Numbered from the stretch's first letter, positions 6,213 through 13,291 are shown. The stretch is 18,307 bases of DNA from Anaerobacillus sp. (GCA_007120055.1 SKOL01000137.1:1-18307); one strand, 5' to 3'. Made by a program: numbers and translations. The notes: generated by a model not told the origin, from the sequence alone.

Positions 6213-8102
6213 TCACTCCTCCAGTTGCTCACAAATCTGTTCCCATTGTGTTTCGAGAGCTTGCTTTTGTTCATATAATTGTTGCAGTTGTTGTAAATCT
6301 TGACTAACTGACAGCAACTTCTCGACCTCTTCTATTTTCTGTTCGAGAGCCTCTAAATCCTTGTCTATGTTTTGATGATAATTTACTTTCGGGTTTTGCC
6401 GTTGTACAGATCGTTCACTTTGAAGCACTTGTCGTTCATTTTGCTGAACAGGTCGATTATTTTTTTTTACAAGCACTCTTTCTGTGATTTTTTCTTTCGC
6501 ATAATTGTAATTGCCTTCAAAACAATGCACTGCTTTTTCGTCAATCCAATAGATCTTGTTAAATAATTTGTTGAGAAAATAACGGTCATGGGAAACGGCT
6601 AAAATTGTCCCGTTATAATCTTCGAGCGCTTCTTCTAATACTTCTCGTGATTCGACATCAAGGTGGTTTGTCGGTTCATCTAAAATAAGCAAATTCGTAT
6701 CTTGATACATGAGCTCTGCGAGTCGAAGTCTCATTCGTTCCCCGCCACTGAGCTGAGAAGCTTTTCGAAACACCATGTGCCCGTAAAACAAAAATCTCGC
6801 TAATATATGTCGCGCTTCTCCTTCTGTCACCGTAACCTTTGATCGAAACGCGTCAAGCACTGTTTCGTCTGCATCTTCAGCGACTATATGTTGCGGCAAG
6901 TAGCCAATTTTCACATTACTTCCTAGCTTCACATTGCCTTCATCGGCTTCTGTTTGTTGCAGGATCATTTTGATTAACGTCGATTTCCCTGTTCCGTTTT
7001 CACCGACGATCGCCACCCGCTGTTGATAGGTGACGTGTATGTCGATATTGTTGAACAACTGCTGATCATCAAAATGCTTTGAAACCCCTTCAAACAATAA
7101 AACGTCATTGCCACTTCGCTTTGATGATTCCATTTCTAATACCATTTTTTTACGATGCAACGTCGGTCGATTTAACTTTTCCATTCGCTCTAAAGCTCGC
7201 TCCATATTTCGGGCTCGTTTGTGAAGGCCTTCACTCGGTGGATTCGCTCTATTGGCCCACTCGCGTAAACGTTTGATCGCTTCCTTCATCTTTTTTATTT
7301 TCTTTTGCTGCTCTTCGTATGCCTGAAACTCTTTTAAAAGACGCTCTTCCTTTTCTTTCATATATCCTGAAAAATTTGTATGGTAACACTCGAGCTCGCC
7401 GTCCTCCATATCGAAAATTTTCGTGACGACTTCATCAAGAAAATAGCGATCATGAGAAACGATAACGACGGTGCCTTCATACTCTTGTAAAAATTTCCCT
7501 AGCCATTCAACAGCCATCAAATCTAAATGATTCGTCGGCTCATCTAGTAATAAAAGATCTGGTGCTTTTAGTAAAATTAGCGCTAAACCTACCTTCGTTT
7601 TCTCCCCACCACTTAGGGTAGAAAACTTTTTTTCGACTAAGTCACAAATATTTAGTCCGTTAACGATTTTTTCAATGTTTGCTTCTATTTCATAGCCACC
7701 TTTTAATGTAAATTGATCTTGAATATGGCCGTAATCTGTCAACAATTTCTCCAGCTTCTCACCATTTGCTTCACTGCCCATCTCTAGCTCAAGCTGTTTC
7801 ATTTTAGTTCCGATATCGATAAGCTCTGCGAACGCTGTCATTAAAACATCTTTCGTTGTAAAATTTGGATCATATTCAGGAATTTGTGCTAGATAGCCAA
7901 TTTTCGCTCCCTTCGCCCAGTGGATTTCACCACGATCGGCTGTTTCTCTCCCAGCCAATAGCTTTAGGAGCGTCGTCTTTCCACAGCCGTTCCGACCTAC
8001 AAGTCCGATACGATCTTTCGCTTGAATTTGTAGTGATATATATTCAAAAATTATGTTTGCTGCGTACATTTTTCCGATTTGATTCACACTGCATATAATC
8101 AT
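6213..8102 (-). CDS. ABC-F family ATPase, likely ribosomal protection protein
   Basis: This 629-aa soluble protein has two tandem ABC ATPase domains and no membrane segment, the hallmark of ABC-F translation factors. Domain 1 has Walker A GRNGCGKT (36-43), signature LSGGEKTK (163-170), Walker B LLLLDEPTNHLD (183-194) and SHDR (216-219). Domain 2 has Walker A GENGTGKST (367-375), signature LSGGERMR (451-458) and LLILDEPTNHLD (471-482). The interdomain linker (about 250-330, with REWANRANPPSEGLHKRARN) is the P-site tRNA-interacting arm. A Gln/Arg-rich stretch (550-572) leads to a C-terminal coiled coil (577-629). ABC-F proteins bind the ribosomal E site, and some eject antibiotics from the peptidyl-transferase centre. 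The long attenuator-like leader (8103-8600) argues for an antibiotic-resistance or stress type rather than a housekeeping member. The start has TTGGAGGC seven nt before ATG. Confidence 0.93.
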   Translation of the reverse strand: MIICSVNQIGKMYAANIIFEYISLQIQAKDRIGLVGRNGCGKTTLLKLLAGRETADRGEIHWAKGAKIGYLAQIPEYDPNFTTKDVLMTAFAELIDIGTKMKQLELEMGSEANGEKLEKLLTDYGHIQDQFTLKGGYEIEANIEKIVNGLNICDLVEKKFSTLSGGEKTKVGLALILLKAPDLLLLDEPTNHLDLMAVEWLGKFLQEYEGTVVIVSHDRYFLDEVVTKIFDMEDGELECYHTNFSGYMKEKEERLLKEFQAYEEQQKKIKKMKEAIKRLREWANRANPPSEGLHKRARNMERALERMEKLNRPTLHRKKMVLEMESSKRSGNDVLLFEGVSKHFDDQQLFNNIDIHVTYQQRVAIVGENGTGKSTLIKMILQQTEADEGNVKLGSNVKIGYLPQHIVAEDADETVLDAFRSKVTVTEGEARHILARFLFYGHMVFRKASQLSGGERMRLRLAELMYQDTNLLILDEPTNHLDVESREVLEEALEDYNGTILAVSHDRYFLNKLFNKIYWIDEKAVHCFEGNYNYAKEKITERVLVKKNNRPVQQNERQVLQSERSVQRQNPKVNYHQNIDKDLEALEQKIEEVEKLLSVSQDLQQLQQLYEQKQALETQWEQICEQLEE

Positions 8103-8239
8103 GTTTTAGCCTCCAATATATTTAACCTCTGAGGTGCAATTGCCTTTTAGCTTTTCGCTAAATCTAGGCGTGTGCCTTAAATTTTCTTATACTATTTACG
8201 AACGTAATTTATATTTTCAGACGGGAAAATTTAGACAGG

Positions 8240-8274
8240 AAAAAACCATGAGGAATACACGCTCCCCATGGTTT
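8240..8274 (-). terminator. Leader terminator T2 before ABC-F
   Basis: On the minus strand AAACCATGGGGA pairs with TCCTCATGGTTT (12 bp, one G-U; arms 8263-8274 and 8243-8254) around an 8-nt loop, followed directly by T6. It lies about 140 nt upstream of the ABC-F start, in the same transcript, so it should stop transcription unless disrupted. Confidence 0.8.
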
Positions 8275-8371
8275 GTAAACATTAGAAAAACTTTGCATTG
8301 CGACCATCTAGACGATTGTCTTTGTTTTTCTTACACTTTAATCCTTTAGTAAAATTTCCCTTTAAAAAAGG

Positions 8372-8403
8372 ATATAAAAAAGAGAGCATGAAAAGCTCTC
8401 TTT
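8372..8403 (-). terminator. Leader terminator T1 after the upstream ORF
   Basis: On the minus strand AAAGAGAGC pairs perfectly with GCTCTCTTT (9 bp; 8395-8403 and 8379-8387) around loop TTTTCAT, with a U tract of seven running into ATATCC. It starts 38 nt after the stop of the leader ORF, a distance suited to attenuation. Confidence 0.85.
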
Positions 8404-8440
8404 ACCTTCATCATTTATGGGTTAAGATGTTTTCACTGTT

Positions 8441-8569
8441 TTAGCTTGCTATTAAGTTGTTAAAAAAGGGCATACGTATCCCGTTAACAACTAATACAGC
8501 AAATTTTGCACGGCAAAAACATAGGAATTTCGTCCAAAATCCGCACACTAAAACAGCTTGCTTTAACAT
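8441..8569 (-). CDS. 42-aa leader peptide of the ABC-F gene
   Basis: The ATG at 8569 has a near-perfect Shine-Dalgarno (GGAGGTG, with GGAGG eight nt before ATG) and follows a strong promoter. It encodes MLKQAVLVCGFWTKFLCFCR then a further 22 residues ending FFNNLIAS, stop at 8441. The peptide is hydrophobic and cysteine- and aromatic-rich. It matches no protein family I recognise, which is usual for regulatory leader peptides. Its 3' half overlaps a hairpin (8455-8492), and its stop overlaps the 9-nt segment (8436-8444) that can pair with the start of the ORF. Ribosome position would therefore directly affect RNA folding. It could instead be a small independent protein; the two terminators that follow fit a regulatory role better. 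Confidence 0.6.
   Translation of the reverse strand: MLKQAVLVCGFWTKFLCFCRAKFAVLVVNGIRMPFFNNLIAS
8455..8492 (-). promoter_or_regulatory. Hairpin inside the leader ORF
   Basis: AGTTGTTAA (8484-8492, complement) pairs perfectly with TTAACAACT (8455-8463, complement), and an inner GGG/CCC adds three pairs. On the minus strand the inner part GGGATACGTATGCCC is followed by T6, so it can also act as a weak terminator-like structure. A translating ribosome would melt it. Confidence 0.55.
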
Positions 8570-8602
8570 CTAACCCACCTCCGTTCATCTATTATCAAGT
8601 TT

Positions 8603-8631
8603 ATTATATGATTTATTAGATTTTTTTACAA
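8603..8631 (-). promoter_or_regulatory. Sigma-A promoter of the ABC-F leader
   Basis: On the minus strand TTGTAA (8626-8631) and a perfect TATAAT (8603-8608) are separated by 17 nt. Transcription should start near 8595, about 25 nt before the leader ORF and about 490 nt before the ABC-F start. Confidence 0.75.
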
Positions 8632-8684
8632 GTTTCACTTAAAAATACCACCATTTCCTCGTTGAGGGTAACCTACTAATTCGT

Positions 8685-8760
8685 TACGGAAATACATTCC
8701 TTTATTTCATGGTTTTTGCTATTTTTCTGATTTTAACGGACGTATATTCCGCTATTTACT
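8685..8760 (+). repeat. Half copy of the double-armed inverted element
   Basis: Two left arms (ACGGAAATACATTCCTTTAT at 8687- and ACGGACGTATATTCCGCTAT at 8737-) are exactly 50 bp apart, as in the two full copies. The right arms are missing; a GTGCCTGGCATTTAACTTT repeat begins 25 bp further on, followed by 21-nt units. It lies upstream of the ABC-F promoter and downstream of the GNAT gene. Confidence 0.6.
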
Positions 8761-8784
8761 TAAAATTGGTCAATATTTACTTAA

Positions 8785-8870
8785 GTGCCTGGCATTTAAC
8801 TTTGGTGGTTCGACGCATTAAACCTATCGTTTGGCGCATTGAATACCAGTTTGGGCGCATTGATTTGATT
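8785..8870 (+). repeat. GTGCC-type repeat followed by three 21-nt units
   Basis: AAGTGCCTGGCATTTAACTT (8785-8804) is a variant of the GTGCCTGGCACTTAACTT family. It is followed by three units whose GCAT cores fall at 8815, 8836 and 8857, exactly 21 nt apart (TTTGGCGCATTGAATACCAG-like). These are the same units, in opposite orientation, as those at 633-770. The region has no gene or convincing GNAT terminator. Confidence 0.65.
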
Positions 8871-8922
8871 GTTTGCACCTCTGAAGGAACCCCATCAAAC
8901 TTTGATTGGATTGTTTCTTTTT

Positions 8923-9546
8923 TTATGGTGAAATACAGTTTCTATACATATGATAAACAGTTAACGCCCCACCTTTACACTCCTCGAACGTGTTATATCC
9001 TAAATGTTCATATATTTGCTGATTTCTTTTATCAGCAGTAAACAAATATACACCTGAATATTCATTTTCTGAAATTTCATGGACCTTATTTAATAACATT
9101 TTTGCAATTCCTTGACCTTGATAATTAGGGTCTACTGCTAAAGCCTCCAAAGTGATAAAAGGTTTTTTGATAGTTTGAGTATGCTTCATTGCTTTGACAA
9201 CTGGTAATGTTTTTCTAAAGTTTATTTTTGTAATTAATGGCATTACGTTTAATGCTTTAGGAAATATAATTTGAGCGGTCTGTTTAAAAGGCAATTTATT
9301 ATCGTTTTTCATGATGGCGACACCGACGATACAATCACCTTTTAATGCAACTACCATCTCATGTCCGGCTTTTAAATATAATTTTGCTTTTAGTAAACTC
9401 GCTCGATAAAAAAGATTTTTCGTATTCTTTTTTGAAAAATCATAGACATGGCTCGTAAACGTTTCTTGTTGAAAAGTATCTACTAACAGTTTAGTAGCTT
9501 CTTCTATCAAATTTTCTTGTAAATCAATGATTTTAATATCATTCAT
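8923..9546 (-). CDS. GNAT family N-acetyltransferase
   Basis: This 207-aa protein has a textbook GNAT core. Strand beta-4 and motif A are LEALAVDPNYQGQGIAKMLL (133-152), with the acetyl-CoA loop QGQGIA at 143-148. This is followed by GVYLFTADKRNQQIYEHLGY (165-184), the motif B region with the usual Tyr/Leu-Gly-Phe/Tyr end. An earlier strand MVVALKGDCIVGVAIM (64-79) is the beta-2/beta-3 hairpin. It transfers acetyl from acetyl-CoA to an amine, but the substrate cannot be told. The protein is cytosolic. The start has GAAGGTGAAAAG before ATG. It stands alone between the ABC-F leader and the TetR-ABC operon, 97 nt from the latter. Confidence 0.92.
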   Translation of the reverse strand: MNDIKIIDLQENLIEEATKLLVDTFQQETFTSHVYDFSKKNTKNLFYRASLLKAKLYLKAGHEMVVALKGDCIVGVAIMKNDNKLPFKQTAQIIFPKALNVMPLITKINFRKTLPVVKAMKHTQTIKKPFITLEALAVDPNYQGQGIAKMLLNKVHEISENEYSGVYLFTADKRNQQIYEHLGYNTFEECKGGALTVYHMYRNCISP

Positions 9547-9643
9547 CTTTTCACCTTCTCGCTTCTTAATTCTGCAATCCCTAGGTCTTTAAAAATGAGT
9601 TTGGTGAGCTTACAAATAAATAATCTTGTATCCCTGGCGCGGT

Positions 9644-9877
9644 TTACAATATCAGCATTTGTACAACTCTACTCAATATCGTTAATGCGCCAATTACTAT
9701 ACATATAAGTCCTATTGTTCTTTTATTTTTCTGTTTATCTCCAGAAGCTTTTATTAAAAAGACAATCCCAGTGATTAAAAGCAGTGCTCCTATGAAAATA
9801 TTAACTAATAAAAGCTGTGAACCTAAGTTACCAAATACATTATCAAGAAGTCGATCTACGTTCTGTTCCAACATCAT
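9644..9877 (-). CDS. Small 2-TM membrane protein of the ABC operon
   Basis: This 77-aa protein has two hydrophobic helices at about residues 22-43 and 54-75, separated by a basic loop (ASGDKQKNKR). No domain is recognised. Its ATG overlaps the stop of the permease gene (ATGA), and its Shine-Dalgarno GGAGGT lies in the last permease codons, so it should be translationally coupled to the permease. As the last gene of a TetR-ABC operon it could be an accessory subunit or immunity-type protein, but that is inference from position only. No clear terminator was seen in 9547-9643. Confidence 0.75.
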   Translation of the reverse strand: MMLEQNVDRLLDNVFGNLGSQLLLVNIFIGALLLITGIVFLIKASGDKQKNKRTIGLICIVIGALTILSRVVQMLIL

Positions 9878-10584
9878 TCGACCTCCATTCGTTTTACATT
9901 ATTCATTAATAGTATTGCAACAATTGTCCCTGCTAGGAAGGTCACTCCCATAAACACAATCGCCACCGTATCATTCGTTAACGCATTCCCCATAATATTA
10001 GTGAACAATGAAGAAAGTAAAAGGGCGGATATTATTGTAGTTGGAACTGACTTTTTTATAAATCCAATACCTAAAGCAACGATCCCTAATTGTGCGGCGA
10101 TAATAGCGAAGATCAATGTTAGTTTACTAATCCTTATGACTGTTGCTAGTGTTAGTGTATCGTCAACTAAAGGGAAAACCATTTCCGTTATAGTAAAAAT
10201 TGAAAATACTAAAATATTACTAGCTACCATAGCTAACACGGTGAACATAAAAACAACTGTTAATTTAGCAAGCATTATACTTTCTCTTTTTATCGGATAC
10301 GAAAAAAGTAGAATAGTGCGATTTCCTATGTATTCGTCAATGACAAATCGTGAATGCATCACAGCGGAAAGAGTACAAAAGACTGCCATATTGACCAGTG
10401 CAATAAGAGTCATAACATTATTGTAGCCTGAAAATAACAGAAGGTCTGGATCGTTCGGCTCTAGCTGTGGCGCATACGCAAAAAGATAGGTGAAACCAAG
10501 CATTACAACAGAGATAATCAAACTTGCAATTAAATAGTTTCTAATGTTTGTTCTTTTCAGCTCCAGTTTCACTAATTTAAGCAT
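9874..10584 (-). CDS. ABC transporter permease (ABC-2/BcrB-like)
   Basis: This 236-aa membrane protein has about six helices (near 17-36, 55-77, 100-125, 150-172, 178-198 and 205-226), typical of ABC-2 type export permeases such as those of bacitracin or lantibiotic resistance systems. An amphipathic basic N-terminus (MLKLVKLELKRTNIRNY) precedes helix 1, as is usual in this group. The start was placed at the ATG at 10584 because GGAGGACAGCAAA sits just before it. The frame is open five codons further to a GTG without a better signal. It overlaps the ATPase gene by 8 nt and the small membrane-protein gene by 4 nt, so the three are co-translated. The cargo is unknown. Confidence 0.88.
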   Translation of the reverse strand: MLKLVKLELKRTNIRNYLIASLIISVVMLGFTYLFAYAPQLEPNDPDLLLFSGYNNVMTLIALVNMAVFCTLSAVMHSRFVIDEYIGNRTILLFSYPIKRESIMLAKLTVVFMFTVLAMVASNILVFSIFTITEMVFPLVDDTLTLATVIRISKLTLIFAIIAAQLGIVALGIGFIKKSVPTTIISALLLSSLFTNIMGNALTNDTVAIVFMGVTFLAGTIVAILLMNNVKRMEVE

Positions 10585-11311
10585 TTTGCTGTCCTCCACT
10601 CATAATATTCAAAAAATACTCTTCTAAGCCATTAGGAAACTGCTTTTTTATCGTAGATAATGCCACTTCCTCTACAACCGTACCATTGGCAATGACACCG
10701 ATCGTATCTGCGATATGCTCAATTTCACTAAGAATGTGGCTAGAAATTAAAATCGTCATCTGATGTTCTTTGACAAGCTTTACAAACAACTCCCGCATTT
10801 CCCGAATCCCCATCGGGTCAAGTCCGTTCACTGGTTCGTCTAATATTAACACTTTCGGCTGGTGAATAAGTGCCCGAGCAATTCCTAAGCGCTGACGCAT
10901 CCCAAGCGAAAATTTTGAAACTGGTTGCTTTCCTGTATGGACAAGTCCAACTTCTTCTAATGCCGCAGAAATGTCTACCCCTTCAATGTCCATATAAGCA
11001 AGATGTATTTCAAGGTTCTCTGTAGCTGATAGATGTTCATAGAAAACTGGAACTTCAATCATACTACCAACATTCTTTAAAATTTCATTTCTATGTGTGA
11101 GAACATTCATCCCCAATACCTCCGCTTTTCCAGCTGTTGGAATAAGGAGTCCAGTCAACATTTTAAATACGGTCGTTTTCCCTGCTCCATTTGCTCCTAA
11201 AAATCCATAAATAGAGCCTTGCTGCACCGTCATATTACAATGACGAATAATTTCTTTGCCCTCAAATGTTTTAAAGAGATTTTCAGTTTTGATTACTATG
11301 TTATTGCTCAT
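10577..11311 (-). CDS. ABC transporter ATP-binding protein (BcrA-like)
   Basis: This 244-aa single-domain ATPase has Walker A GANGAGKTT at 39-47, a Q-loop-region segment VGSMIEVPVFYEHLSATENL (81-100), signature FSLGMRQR at 134-141, Walker B VLILDEP at 154-160 followed by VNGLDP, and the switch histidine H192 (ISSHILSE). GSMIE.P..Y..L and FSLGMRQRLGIA are typical of the DrrA/BcrA group that drives ABC-2 exporters for antibiotics and antimicrobial peptides. It should work with the permease encoded immediately downstream. Its first 11 nt overlap the end of the tetR-like gene, and its Shine-Dalgarno (GGAGAG) lies inside that gene. Substrate is unknown. Confidence 0.93.
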   Translation of the reverse strand: MSNNIVIKTENLFKTFEGKEIIRHCNMTVQQGSIYGFLGANGAGKTTVFKMLTGLLIPTAGKAEVLGMNVLTHRNEILKNVGSMIEVPVFYEHLSATENLEIHLAYMDIEGVDISAALEEVGLVHTGKQPVSKFSLGMRQRLGIARALIHQPKVLILDEPVNGLDPMGIREMRELFVKLVKEHQMTILISSHILSEIEHIADTIGVIANGTVVEEVALSTIKKQFPNGLEEYFLNIMSGGQQNA

Positions 11312-11966
11312 TTTTTTCCCACTCTCCTACGTGACCTTCAATAAAATCGGTCATTTTTTGAATGAGTTGATCGCTAACGATATCAACCCCCATCGTTTTC
11401 ATCATTTGTTGCAAAAACTTTAATCGTTTATTCAATTTCGATGGATCACAGTCAAAAATGTTAGGGTCACACCAGACGTTAAGCAGTAAAAAAAAGACTT
11501 CTGCGCATTCATCGGGATAATCGGTTGTGATCGTTCCATCTTCTTTTCCTTCTCGCATGATCTTGGTGAAAATTGGCGCGCTTTTTTTCACAGCATCTTG
11601 CATCGTACGGACGATAAACCATGGGTTTTTCACTTGTGAAGCTAATACGCTATCTAATGAATGCATCTCTTGGGTTGCGATATTTTTTTCCAAGATGCCG
11701 ATCAGTTTCCCTCTCGCTGTACAACCACTCATTTCATTTAGCCATTGATGTAAAATTTCTTCTACTGCAGTTGATTGTGTATCCATGACCGCATTCAAAA
11801 TCTCTTCTTTTGATTTAAAATGATGAAAGATCGCCCCTTTTGACATTCCTAAACCGTTGACAATGTCCTGCATCGTTGTTTGCTCATATCCTTTTTCGAA
11901 AAAAAGTGTTGTTGAAACAGATATTATTTTTTCTTTCGTTTGTTCTGGATTGTTTTTTCTAGCCAT
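11301..11966 (-). CDS. TetR/AcrR family transcriptional regulator
   Basis: This 221-aa regulator has an N-terminal TetR DNA-binding domain: helix 1 EKIISVSTTLFFEKGYEQTT (12-31), then the helix-turn-helix TMQDIVNGLGMSKGAIFHHF (31-50) and KSKEEIL. The rest is the ligand-binding and dimer domain, with no recognisable specificity. It is the first gene of the operon with the ABC ATPase, permease and small membrane protein (overlaps of 11, 8 and 4 nt). It therefore most likely represses its own operon until a substrate of the exporter binds. A near-perfect dyad at 11986-12002, 20 nt upstream of the start, is the likely operator. The start has a perfect AGGAGGTAAAAA before ATG. Confidence 0.93.
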   Translation of the reverse strand: MARKNNPEQTKEKIISVSTTLFFEKGYEQTTMQDIVNGLGMSKGAIFHHFKSKEEILNAVMDTQSTAVEEILHQWLNEMSGCTARGKLIGILEKNIATQEMHSLDSVLASQVKNPWFIVRTMQDAVKKSAPIFTKIMREGKEDGTITTDYPDECAEVFFLLLNVWCDPNIFDCDPSKLNKRLKFLQQMMKTMGVDIVSDQLIQKMTDFIEGHVGEWEKNEQ

Positions 11967-11985
11967 TTTTTACCTCCTATAAAAT

Positions 11986-12002
11986 ACAGACCGTCGGTAT
12001 GT
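11986..12002. promoter_or_regulatory. Likely TetR-family operator
   Basis: ACAGACCGTCGGTATGT is a 17-bp dyad with one mismatch between its 8-bp halves, centred on a T. It lies just upstream of the tetR-like Shine-Dalgarno. On the minus strand it sits between possible boxes TTTAAA and TATTTT, so a bound dimer would block polymerase. GACCG/CGGTC-type palindromes are common among TetR-family operators. The promoter boxes are weak matches. Confidence 0.6.
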
Positions 12003-12050
12003 TTTAAACTTAACATTATTTACCTAATTTGTAAAGCCTACTTTTTGATT

Positions 12051-12081
12051 TCGTGCCTGGCACTTAACTTATTAACTTATT
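12051..12081 (+). repeat. 31-bp repeat (GTGCCTGGCAC family), copy right of tetR
   Basis: These 31 bases are identical, in the same orientation, to 13328-13358 on the other side of the YeiH gene. The first part, CGTGCCTGGCACTTAACTT, contains the palindromic GTGCC-GGCAC core. A partial inverse copy (AAGTGCCAGTTA) lies at 12148-12159 and is followed on the minus strand by TTTTTATTTT. It might act as a poor terminator for the YeiH gene. No gene was found in 12003-12220. Confidence 0.75.
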
Positions 12082-12220
12082 GCCCGTATATTCATTGGTG
12101 TTTTAAGTGGAGCATTCTAATACACCATCAATTAAGTAAAATAAAAAGTGCCAGTTACCACAAATACTAATGATTTTCCTTAGCACTTGAGGTAAGTAGA
12201 CACTTAAAGAGTAATTTCAC

Positions 12221-13291
12221 CTAAAAAAGCATATATATGAGAACTAAACTAATTCCACCAATCATGATTGAGGCGGTTAGCCCTACGATCAGAGGTCTAA
12301 CACCGACCGATTTAATTTTCTTGAAATCAGTCCCTAATCCAACACTAGCCATGACCATTAAAATAATAAATTTCGCTGTGAAATTTGTTGCTGAAATAAA
12401 TGTTTCAGGAAGCGGAAAGAAAGTATTGAATGTAGCAGCTGCCGCAAAAATTAAAATAAAGTACGGGAAAATTTTGTACGGGAAAATTTTTGAAATCTTA
12501 ACTTCCCCCTGCTGATTGGTATTTTGATTTTTTTTCGCTTTCAAAGAAAAATATATAGAAATAATAAGAGCAACTGGAACTAACATTAATGTTCGAATTA
12601 ATTTTACAACAACAGAAGCATCCCCTGCTTGGTCACTGTAGGCATACCCTGCTGCAACAACGGATGAGGTATCATGGATGGCTGCCCCTGCCCAAATCCC
12701 AAAATAATGATCAGGTATGGATAAGGCTAAACCAATGAACGGATATACCATTACTGCCAAAACATTAAAAGCAAAAATGGTATTGACCGCATAGGCAATT
12801 TCCTCTTCTTTTGCTTTAATCACAGGGCCTGTCGTTGCGATCGCTGTTGCCCCACAAATTCCCGTTCCGACTCCTACGAGCAGCGGAATATTACCTTCTA
12901 GGCCTAATAGCTTTGCTAAATAAAGAGTGAATAAGATACCGAGGCTTACAGATAAAACGACAATAATGATCGAGTTCATACCTAAGTTAATAATTTGAGA
13001 AAAGCTTAAACCGAAGCCAAGTAAAACAATCGCTAACTTTAACAGTTTTTGTAATGTATAGCTTATTCCTGCATTAAACCTTTCCGGTACCCCTATGTAA
13101 TTTTTTACTAATATCCCTAAAACGATTGCGAATACCGCTCCGCCGATCAACGGAAATTCTCCGCCTAAAAAATGGGCAATCAAGCCAATAACGATTACTA
13201 AGAAAATTCCTGGCAAGATTTTAGTAAAACCTGACTTTCCTGAAACATTAGTACACTTGTTACTATTTGAAACTGTCGAATCTCCACTCAT
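12221..13291 (-). CDS. YeiH family (UPF0324) putative sulfate exporter
   Basis: This 356-aa polytopic membrane protein has about ten hydrophobic helices. The family hallmarks are visible: VGVGTGICGATAIATTGPVI (140-159, a Gly/Ala-rich re-entrant type segment), KAKEEEIAYAV, IWAGAAIHDTSSVVAAGYAY, and the C-terminal SVGLGTDF. Homologues are called YeiH or putative sulfate exporters, but the transported compound is not established and remains inference. The start was set at the ATG at 13291, preceded by GAGGTTTGT. A TTG five codons upstream (13306) is also in frame but lies in a repeat. A perfect 15-bp tandem duplication (12461-12490) adds a second KIFPY to a cytoplasmic loop. Upstream lies a small DUF1858/ScdA_N-like gene. 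Confidence 0.9.
   Translation of the reverse strand: MSGDSTVSNSNKCTNVSGKSGFTKILPGIFLVIVIGLIAHFLGGEFPLIGGAVFAIVLGILVKNYIGVPERFNAGISYTLQKLLKLAIVLLGFGLSFSQIINLGMNSIIIVVLSVSLGILFTLYLAKLLGLEGNIPLLVGVGTGICGATAIATTGPVIKAKEEEIAYAVNTIFAFNVLAVMVYPFIGLALSIPDHYFGIWAGAAIHDTSSVVAAGYAYSDQAGDASVVVKLIRTLMLVPVALIISIYFSLKAKKNQNTNQQGEVKISKIFPYKIFPYFILIFAAAATFNTFFPLPETFISATNFTAKFIILMVMASVGLGTDFKKIKSVGVRPLIVGLTASIMIGGISLVLIYMLF

Larger units (their letters stand above)
8103..8600 (-). promoter_or_regulatory. Attenuator-type leader of the ABC-F gene
   Basis: The roughly 500-nt transcribed leader contains, in order, a promoter, a 42-codon ORF, a hairpin within that ORF, two intrinsic terminators (8372-8403 and 8240-8274), then the ABC-F Shine-Dalgarno. 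Nine bases near the start of the ORF (complement of 8548-8556) can pair with nine at its stop (8436-8444), which could close the ORF into a large stem. Leaders of this kind control several resistance ABC-F genes: an antibiotic-stalled ribosome on the short ORF changes RNA folding and lets polymerase through. Other short frames without clear ribosome sites overlap the terminators, for example a 32-codon one from 8307. No T-box sequence (AGGGTGG-type) was seen. The mechanism is inference; the elements are visible. Confidence 0.7.

Noticed and set aside
6213..8102. Naming the ABC-F protein as YfmR or VmlR
   Set aside because: Length equals that recalled for YfmR, but the N-terminus, linker and C-terminal tail do not match the YfmR or VmlR sequences I recall, so no gene symbol was given.
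8103..8600. T-box or metabolite riboswitch in the ABC-F leader
   Set aside because: No T-box sequence, no recognisable SAM, lysine, FMN, TPP or purine aptamer core; an ORF with a strong Shine-Dalgarno plus terminators fits attenuation better.
8709..9041. 110-codon plus-strand reading frame
   Set aside because: It runs through dispersed repeats and into the antisense of the GNAT gene; no ribosome binding site.
10001..10426. 141-codon plus-strand reading frame
   Set aside because: It lies antisense to the well-supported ABC permease, has no ribosome binding site, and its product lacks any family feature.
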